A DNA stretch of 37,998 nt, taken from NCBI GenBank assembly GCA_015295945.1, contig DVED01000135.1:1-37998 (forward strand). Direction: 5' to 3'. How positions within the stretch are numbered: the first letter of the stretch is position 1; each line of letters begins with the position of its first letter. Positions 33,578-37,998 of this stretch are shown piece after piece. Position numbers and translations under genes: made by a program. Under the pieces are notes generated by a model. That model was given only the letters and a program-made list of their open reading frames with translations. It did not search any database and was not told the origin of the DNA. Origin of the DNA: Oscillatoriales cyanobacterium M59_W2019_021. Lineage in GTDB: Bacteria; Cyanobacteriota; Cyanobacteriia; Cyanobacteriales; Geitlerinemataceae.

Positions 33578-34237
33578 TCAAGAAGGTTGGCTGGCGTAGA
33601 ATAACAATCCTCGAATGTCACTGTAGATTGAATCGCGCTTTTGTTCGTCCGTTGCGCCTCGCGCTTCTCCGCTTTGGAGATAGAACAACTTTTCGGCTTG
33701 CATTTCCATCATCCAATCGTTGAACTGTAAGCGATCGACTCGTTCTCCCATCTCACGGCGCAGATGCCAAATGGGAACCAGTCCGATATAGTTGTAACCC
33801 TTATCGAGTTTTTCAAAAAGATTGAGAACTTCAGCTTTAAATTCGTCATAAGAATCGATCGCCTGCACAGTCCCCACCGATCCGCTTGCCAAACCCCCCA
33901 TCTGCCGAATCCACTTCAACAGTGCGTTGGCATCCTTTTTCCCGACATTACTGGTATATTCAAACTCCGAATTTCGCAACCCAGTTGCCAACAGTTGCAC
34001 GCCGGACTCCTGTAAACTCACCAGTGCCGTCCGTTTTTCCGTTCTCCGCTCGATCGCCCCTTTTTCTTCTAATGCATCCAACAGGGGTTGAAAATCCTGA
34101 GACTTCTCATTTTTCTTTTTGACGCGATTGAGAAGTTCGCTTTTTTTGACGATCGCGGTTTCCGGCGAGGTCGTCATATCCCACAAAGCAAGCAGGAGGC
34201 GGGTTTGGGCGATCGCCTCAGACGTATTTAAACTCAT
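33578..34237 (-). CDS. Winged-helix-like protein, first gene of putative defence operon
   Basis: 219 residues from ATG 34237. The N-terminal ~75 residues look like a winged helix: ALWDMTTSPETAIVKKSELL, then FQPLLDALEEKGAIERR and LVSLQESGVQLL. A central helix-rich stretch follows, then a second possible winged-helix unit (YIGLVPIWHLRREMGERVDR, then LQFNDWMMEMQAEKLFYLQS), ending IYSDIRGLLFYASQ. There is no catalytic motif. It could be the DNA-binding or specificity component, or the regulator, of the ATPase-nuclease pair. A TATAAT box lies 42 bp upstream, supporting transcription from here. I do not recognise a named family. Confidence 0.7.
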   Translation of the reverse strand: MSLNTSEAIAQTRLLLALWDMTTSPETAIVKKSELLNRVKKKNEKSQDFQPLLDALEEKGAIERRTEKRTALVSLQESGVQLLATGLRNSEFEYTSNVGKKDANALLKWIRQMGGLASGSVGTVQAIDSYDEFKAEVLNLFEKLDKGYNYIGLVPIWHLRREMGERVDRLQFNDWMMEMQAEKLFYLQSGEARGATDEQKRDSIYSDIRGLLFYASQPS

Positions 34238-34278
34238 TCCGAGTAATTTCCCGTGAAGTGTATCTCAAACTATCTTCA

Positions 34279-34284
34279 ATTATA
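34279..34284 (-). promoter_or_regulatory. -10 box of the winged-helix/ATPase/nuclease operon
   Basis: A perfect TATAAT on the minus strand, 41 bp before the ATG at 34237, predicts a leader of ~35 nt. No good -35 hexamer is found 16-18 bp upstream, so an activator or an extended element may be needed. Confidence 0.5.
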
Positions 34285-34387
34285 ACGAAGTCAATCGGGA
34301 TAAATCGCCCAACTTTCTAGTTCGAGTCATTAAAATTATGCATTCGGAAAACACGGACGTGAGTTTAAAGCTTCGCTCGAGTTCTCG

Positions 34388-34438
34388 GTAAATTCACGGT
34401 ACAGTGAGGTGAATGCCGTGAATTTACTGAGGCATTCA
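34388..34438. promoter_or_regulatory. Overlapping, mutually exclusive inverted repeats
   Basis: Stem 1 pairs GTAAATTCACGG (34388-34399) with CCGTGAATTTAC (34416-34427), 12 bp perfect. Stem 2 pairs TGAATGCC (34410-34417) with GGCATTCA (34431-34438), 8 bp perfect. They share bases 34416-34417 and interleave, so they form either alternative hairpins or a pseudoknot. They lie just after the 34457 gene and before the operon promoter. Confidence 0.6.
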
Positions 34439-34456
34439 TCCTGCGGCGATCGCCTC

Positions 34457-34819
34457 TCAACTGGCACGACTATACGACGATCGTTCTAAAAAGTCGATCG
34501 CTTTTTTAAAATCAATCCACTCGGGATTATCGCGGCAAAGTCCGTAAAAATATCCCATCGCATCCACTTCTTCTGAGGAATTATATCCTTCTCCTTGCAA
34601 TCGCAGAAATAAATCGTTCCAACTGCGATGAATTTCCTGAATTTCTGCGCTTTCTCGTCGATCGCGATCGTACTTCCAAATCAATAACTCCTGTTGGTGT
34701 TTGATCGCCCATTCATAGAGTTCTCGAGCAACAGACAACGGAAATTTTGTGGAAAACAAGTCATTTTGAATTCCAGCAGGTGTATACCCCCAAGTTCTAA
34801 CGAGCATTTCCAGCATCAT
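34457..34819 (-). CDS. Small unknown protein, second of an overlapping pair
   Basis: 120 residues from ATG 34819 (MMLEMLVRTWGYTPAG); the second ATG at 34816 is equally possible. AAGGAG immediately upstream is the best ribosome site near. A longer frame to 34882 exists but overlaps the previous gene deeply. The protein is helical and acidic, rich in Trp and Tyr (LYEWAIKHQQELLIWKYDRD, SWNDLFLRLQGEGYNSSEEV, DFKKAIDFLERSSYSR). The family is unknown. The start overlaps the end of the 68-residue gene by 23 nt, so translation is probably coupled. Confidence 0.6.
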   Translation of the reverse strand: MMLEMLVRTWGYTPAGIQNDLFSTKFPLSVARELYEWAIKHQQELLIWKYDRDRRESAEIQEIHRSWNDLFLRLQGEGYNSSEEVDAMGYFYGLCRDNPEWIDFKKAIDFLERSSYSRAS

Positions 34820-35003
34820 CTTCTCCTTTTTCTCGTTCTTCAATCCACGCATCAAAATCGTAGTCCGATTTGCATAACCCAACAGGCGAGTCAGTTGTCT
34901 TGGGAACCCACATAACTCCTTCCCATCCCTCGAAACACTCTTCTTTCGTTACGTTGTCGATATAAGCATATCGTTTCTTGGGTTGTGGTTCCGATTTTTC
35001 CAT
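34797..35003 (-). CDS. Small acidic unknown protein, first of an overlapping pair
   Basis: 68 residues from ATG 35003. It begins basic/Pro (EKSEPQPKKRYAYIDNV), has an aromatic middle (EGWEGVMWVPKT) and an acidic end (DYDFDAWIEEREKGEDDAG). There is no recognisable family, signal or membrane segment, and no clear ribosome site. The small size and coupling to the next gene resemble toxin-antitoxin organisation, but neither protein shows a known toxin or antitoxin motif. Confidence 0.55.
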   Translation of the reverse strand: MEKSEPQPKKRYAYIDNVTKEECFEGWEGVMWVPKTTDSPVGLCKSDYDFDAWIEEREKGEDDAGNAR

Positions 35004-35044
35004 AAAAATATTGTTAACGATCGATCTAAATTATACTCGAGAAC

Positions 35045-35500
35045 TCAATCTCCAGATCGATCGCCCGCTTCTCTCGATACAAACTGTCGAAATCGTTCCA
35101 TATCGGCTTGAATTGTAGATTCGACAAACCGTCCGAGAAAGAGATTATCCATCAATTGACCCACCTTTCCCGGAATGCCATAAGCCACCGTTAATTTTAC
35201 GATCGTACGGGTATGGCGATCGTAAAAACGTACCGCACCGCGATTGGTCAAACCGTCGATGGATTCCCACTGAATGATTTGGTGGGGAACCACCCGAGTT
35301 AACCGCGCTTGCCAGCTAAATTCCAGCCCCATTGCCGATAGCGTCCACCGCGATAAATTCGGATCGTCTGGAGACACTTTCACCGCCGAAATCCAACTCA
35401 TCCAGCGCGGCATTTGTTCTAAATCCGCCCACAAAGTCCACGCGCGATCGATGGGAACGTTTGCTTCAATTTGAACGCTATGTTCGAGCCAGTCTGTCAC
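35045..35500 (-). CDS. SRPBCC family protein (polyketide cyclase/dehydrase-like)
   Basis: 151 residues from GTG 35500. The START/Bet v1-like helix-grip fold is indicated by VQIEANVPIDRAWTLWADLE and QMPRWMSWISAV, then QWESIDGLTNRGAVRFY, TIVKLTVAYGIPG, and the long C-terminal helix FVESTIQADMERFRQFVSRE. Such proteins bind hydrophobic ligands; in many cyanobacteria a similar gene is near carotenoid genes, but none is adjacent here. It is monocistronic or follows the RTX gene after a terminator. Confidence 0.87.
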   Translation of the reverse strand: MTDWLEHSVQIEANVPIDRAWTLWADLEQMPRWMSWISAVKVSPDDPNLSRWTLSAMGLEFSWQARLTRVVPHQIIQWESIDGLTNRGAVRFYDRHTRTIVKLTVAYGIPGKVGQLMDNLFLGRFVESTIQADMERFRQFVSREAGDRSGD

Positions 35501-35590
35501 AACAATTTACAACATAAATAAGGTATATTACTATTATCTCATTGATCGGGAAGAACTGTGGTAGTAAAATCGAATTTTTGTCGTAACAAA

Positions 35591-35617
35591 CGGGGTAGGC
35601 ACGAAGGTGCTACCCCG
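35591..35617 (-). terminator. Hairpin between RTX and SRPBCC genes
   Basis: CGGGGTAG and CTACCCCG form an 8-bp outer stem, with GCAC/GTGC extending it around a small loop. On the minus strand TTTGTT follows. It could be a terminator, or a member of the GGTAGGCACGA repeat class. Confidence 0.5.
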
Positions 35618-35643
35618 ACAAATATAGATCGGTTCAATTAAAT

Positions 35644-35668
35644 GACGGTGGTTGCTATCTCCACCATC
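35644..35668 (-). terminator. Possible terminator of the RTX gene
   Basis: GACGGTGG (35644-35651) pairs with CCACCATC (35661-35668), 8 bp with one G-T pair. It is followed on the minus strand by ATTTAATT, and lies 9 nt past the RTX stop codon. Confidence 0.45.
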
Positions 35669-35676
35669 GGGAAGAT

Positions 35677-36423
35677 TTAGGTGCGAGTAATCAACTTCAG
35701 AAAATCGACATCGCTCAAATTGCCTTGCCGAACGCCTGCCAATTCAGCATAAGCATAAGTTCCATCGCTCAGAAAAGTCGATTCCCCCAGAGCAACGAAT
35801 TCTAGATTGGCGGGATCGATCCCTTGAACGACCACTCGATCGACCCCAACTTCAAAGTCGGCGATATAGACGTAACTATCGGAGGCGACAGATACGACAA
35901 AGGTATCGTAACCACCGCCACCAATAGCAGTATTAAATCCAGCACCCGCATTGAGGTAATCGCTTTCGCCGCCGCCACTGAGCGTGTCCCAATCGTCTCC
36001 TCCGTACAGGAAGTCGCAACCATCGCCTCCTAAAAGAGTATCTTTCCCTCTATCTCCATATAAGTAATCATCTCCAGATTCGCCGTTGAGGAAATCGTTG
36101 TTGTCGCCGCCAAAAAGCCGGTCTTGACCGCTGCCACCCGTGAGGTTGTCTTCACCTGCTTGACCGTACAAACGATCGTCCCCAGACCCGCCTTCAAGCA
36201 GATCGTTGTCACTGCCTCCGTATAACGTGTCCTGACCCGAATCGCCCGTTAAACGATCGTTACCCTTACCACCATAAGCCTTATCGTCTCCATCTCCCGC
36301 TAAAATGATATCGGAACCATCCAAACCTTCAAGCGTATCTTGACCGCCCAACCCTCGAATCAAATCTCCAAAATTCGTTCCGACGAGGCGATCGTTGTTA
36401 GAAGTACCCAAGCGATTAGCCAT
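35677..36423 (-). CDS. RTX (hemolysin-type) calcium-binding repeat protein
   Basis: 248 residues from ATG 36423 (MANRLGTSNNDRLVG), supported by GGAGAG about 9 nt upstream; the frame extends to 36561 but that part looks like leader DNA. About ten GGxGxDxLx nonapeptide repeats fill residues ~20-175 (for example GGSGDDRLYGQAGEDNLTGG), each turn binding Ca2+ to form a β-roll. A C-terminal ~70-residue region follows (GYDTFVVSVASDSYVYIADF), with the DxxF-VVxVxxDxxVYIxDF pattern common after RTX repeats. There is no signal peptide, as expected for type I secretion; no transporter gene is nearby. Probably a secreted surface or matrix protein. Confidence 0.9.
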   Translation of the reverse strand: MANRLGTSNNDRLVGTNFGDLIRGLGGQDTLEGLDGSDIILAGDGDDKAYGGKGNDRLTGDSGQDTLYGGSDNDLLEGGSGDDRLYGQAGEDNLTGGSGQDRLFGGDNNDFLNGESGDDYLYGDRGKDTLLGGDGCDFLYGGDDWDTLSGGGESDYLNAGAGFNTAIGGGGYDTFVVSVASDSYVYIADFEVGVDRVVVQGIDPANLEFVALGESTFLSDGTYAYAELAGVRQGNLSDVDFLKLITRT

Positions 36424-36921
36424 TATAAAATTCTCTCCGGATGTTATTGGACTACACGCGATTTCAAGCTGACATAGCCATGCCAAAATCAACGAAATAA
36501 GGACAAGATTTACTCGAAGTTCAACCGAACGCGGCAAATCTTGAAAGGAACTAGAAAACAATCATCGATTTCTGCTGTATATCTATATTTCGGAAACAAC
36601 TACAGTGTTTTTCGGAAACTGAATCAATAGATACAAAAGATTACAGAGTCCTGTTTGATGCGAAAAGACGATCGCATCATCTCCTTCGGGAAGCTTGACC
36701 CCTAGACTCCAACGGGGACGATAAAAATTTTCGTGCGGTCAGACGGATGGGAATCTGTTACGGTATATAAAGTATTCTCACCGAGCGGTATGGGATCGCC
36801 CTTGCGCCGACCCGCAGCCGACTCCTCTAACCGCAAGACGATCGCTCCCGATCGGCAGGCTATTCGAGTTAAACTTCTATCGTCGTCGCGCGATCGTTCC
36901 TCAATTACTCACCGACAAATT
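36424..36921. other. Divergent intergenic region upstream of RTX and map
   Basis: Contains two direct TTTCGGAAAC repeats at 36588-36597 and 36610-36619, exactly 22 bp apart and about 165-195 bp before the RTX start, next to TATAGATATA on the minus strand. A GATGCG/CGCATC hairpin lies at 36657-36678, and TATATAAAG near 36764-36772 could be a -10 for map. The plus frame is open from 36733 but does not look coding before 36922. Confidence 0.45.
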
Positions 36922-37782
36922 ATGAACATCTTTACCGATCTGCTTGCAGCACCCGCGCCCAAAAAGTCGAAATCCAACAGCGAGACCGATCATACTCCCG
37001 CCTTGAAAAACCAACGCCGCCGGGTTGAAATCAAATCCAAACGCGAAATCGACATCATGCGGCAATCCGCCAAAATCGTGGCAACGGTACTCAAGGAAAT
37101 TTCGGAAAAGATCGAACCGGGAATGACTACCGCCGATCTCGATGCTTATGCAGAAAAGCGCATTCGAGAAATGGGCGCAACCCCCAGTTTCAAAGGTTAC
37201 TACGGCTTTCCGGCTTCCATTTGCGCCAGCGTTAACAACGAAGTCGTCCACGGCATCCCCAACGGCAAAAAGACGATTCGCACCGGAGATGTGGTGAAAA
37301 TCGATACCGGGGCGTACTACCAAGGTTTCCACGGCGATTCCTGCATTACCCTTGCCGTAGGCGAAGTCAGTCCCGAAGCTGCCGAATTGATGCGCGTTGC
37401 CGAAGAAGCCCTCTACAAAGGCATTGCCCAAGTTAAAGCTGGAAATTACTTAATGGATATCGCCGGAGCGATTCAAGACCACGTAGAGGCGCACGGCTTT
37501 AGCGTGGTGGAAGAATTTACCGGACACGGGGTGGGGCGCAACCTGCACGAAGAACCCTCGGTGTTTAATTTCCGCACGCGGGAAATGCCGAATGTGAAAT
37601 TGCGCGCGGGGATGACCCTGGCCATCGAACCGATCGTCAATGCCGGATCGAAACATACCCGCACTCTCGCCGATAAGTGGACGGTGGTCACGGTGGATAA
37701 CTCCCTCTCCGCCCAATACGAGCATACCGTGTTGGTGACGCAAACCGGGTATGAAATCTTGACCGATCGCACCAAAATTTAA
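36922..37782 (+). CDS. map: Methionine aminopeptidase, type I
   Basis: Removes the initiator Met from new proteins. 286 residues from ATG 36922 ([17 protein letters not shown]). The five metal ligands are visible: D in [13 protein letters not shown] in [12 protein letters not shown] in [15 protein letters not shown] in [11 protein letters not shown], and E in [14 protein letters not shown]. The substrate-site His is in [14 protein letters not shown] ~45-residue basic/Pro N-terminal extension precedes the pita-bread domain ([20 protein letters not shown]), as in several cyanobacterial isoforms. The upstream frame to 36733 lacks conserved features. Confidence 0.96.
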   Translation: MNIFTDLLAAPAPKKSKSNSETDHTPALKNQRRRVEIKSKREIDIMRQSAKIVATVLKEISEKIEPGMTTADLDAYAEKRIREMGATPSFKGYYGFPASICASVNNEVVHGIPNGKKTIRTGDVVKIDTGAYYQGFHGDSCITLAVGEVSPEAAELMRVAEEALYKGIAQVKAGNYLMDIAGAIQDHVEAHGFSVVEEFTGHGVGRNLHEEPSVFNFRTREMPNVKLRAGMTLAIEPIVNAGSKHTRTLADKWTVVTVDNSLSAQYEHTVLVTQTGYEILTDRTKI

Positions 37783-37800
37783 CTGTTGAGGGGTTTGGGG

Positions 37801-37998
37801 TTTGGGGTTTGTTAGTGGTTAGTGGTTAGTGGTTAGTGGTTAGTGGTTAGTCGCTTTGCTCCCCCTGCTTCCCCTGCTCCCCCTGCTTCCCCTGCTTCCC
37901 CTGCTCCCCCTGCTGCTTCCCCGGCTTCCCCGGCTTCCCCTGCCTCCCGGGCTCCCCCGGCTTCCCCTGCTCCCCCTGCTCTCCCTGCCCTCCCAAGA
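37801..37998. repeat. Heptamer (TTAGTGG) and pyrimidine-rich tandem repeat tract
   Basis: Five or more perfect TTAGTGG heptamers (~37811-37849) are followed by ~140 bp of degenerate CCCCTGCTTC/CCCGGCTTC 9-mers running to the window end. This is a typical short tandemly repeated repetitive sequence of cyanobacteria, with extreme strand asymmetry (almost no A). Shorter versions occur near 13040 and 23040. Confidence 0.8.

Overview
The window is bacterial chromosomal DNA from a cyanobacterium. The octamer GCGATCGC and its core are very frequent inside genes and between them. The gene set is also cyanobacterial: ferredoxin-type sulfite reductase, an ABC1 kinase, DUF3611, DUF3727, an ABA4-like protein, Uma2 endonucleases, a Mo-nitrogenase C-terminal-domain protein and a TPS-TPR-CHAT giant. 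Intergenic DNA is full of the short repeats usual in filamentous cyanobacteria: TTAGTGG-type heptamers, pyrimidine-rich 'cttcctcacc' and 'gaactcct' runs, and small palindromes. No rRNA, tRNA, CRISPR array or complete insertion sequence was seen.

Layout. 1-1.5 kb: a terminator, a 5'-truncated unknown gene, a Uma2 nuclease and a palindromic repeat cluster. 1.5-3.4 kb: sulfite reductase (minus) with a ribbon-helix-helix-like tail. 4.1-10.9 kb: one 2271-residue gene joining a filamentous-haemagglutinin secretion domain, four Asp-rich cadherin-like repeats, an acidic Pro-rich linker, six TPRs and a CHAT protease domain with an intact His/Cys pair. 11.2-14 kb: a Cys/Gly/Ser-tailed membrane protein, a small zinc-ribbon ORF, a small exported protein and an ABC-2 permease. 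14.2-20.2 kb: a Rieske protein, an MBL-fold hydrolase, aroC, a Mo-nitro_C protein, recJ and a Uma2/DUF4351 remnant. 20.4-24.3 kb: DUF3727, mltG, yqeG and proB, all plus strand. A structured RNA candidate lies between yqeG and proB. 24.5-30.1 kb: a MITE-like element, an SH3b protein, DUF3611, a 38-residue-repeat coiled-coil protein, an ABA4-like protein, a 31-residue membrane microprotein, a hypothetical gene and an ABC1 kinase.

30.3-35.0 kb is the accessory island and the best candidate for an undescribed system. It is a compact minus-strand operon of a winged-helix-like protein, an ORC/STAND-like P-loop ATPase split by an apparent frameshift, and a DUF1802-like plus PD-(D/E)XK nuclease protein. 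It has its own perfect -10 box. Upstream lie two mutually exclusive inverted repeats and a pair of small overlapping unknown genes. The domain combination suggests a defence or restriction role, but this is inference. 35.0-38 kb: a SRPBCC protein, an RTX Ca-binding protein, methionine aminopeptidase and a low-complexity repeat tract at the window edge.

All names come from reading motifs by eye. No database search was possible.
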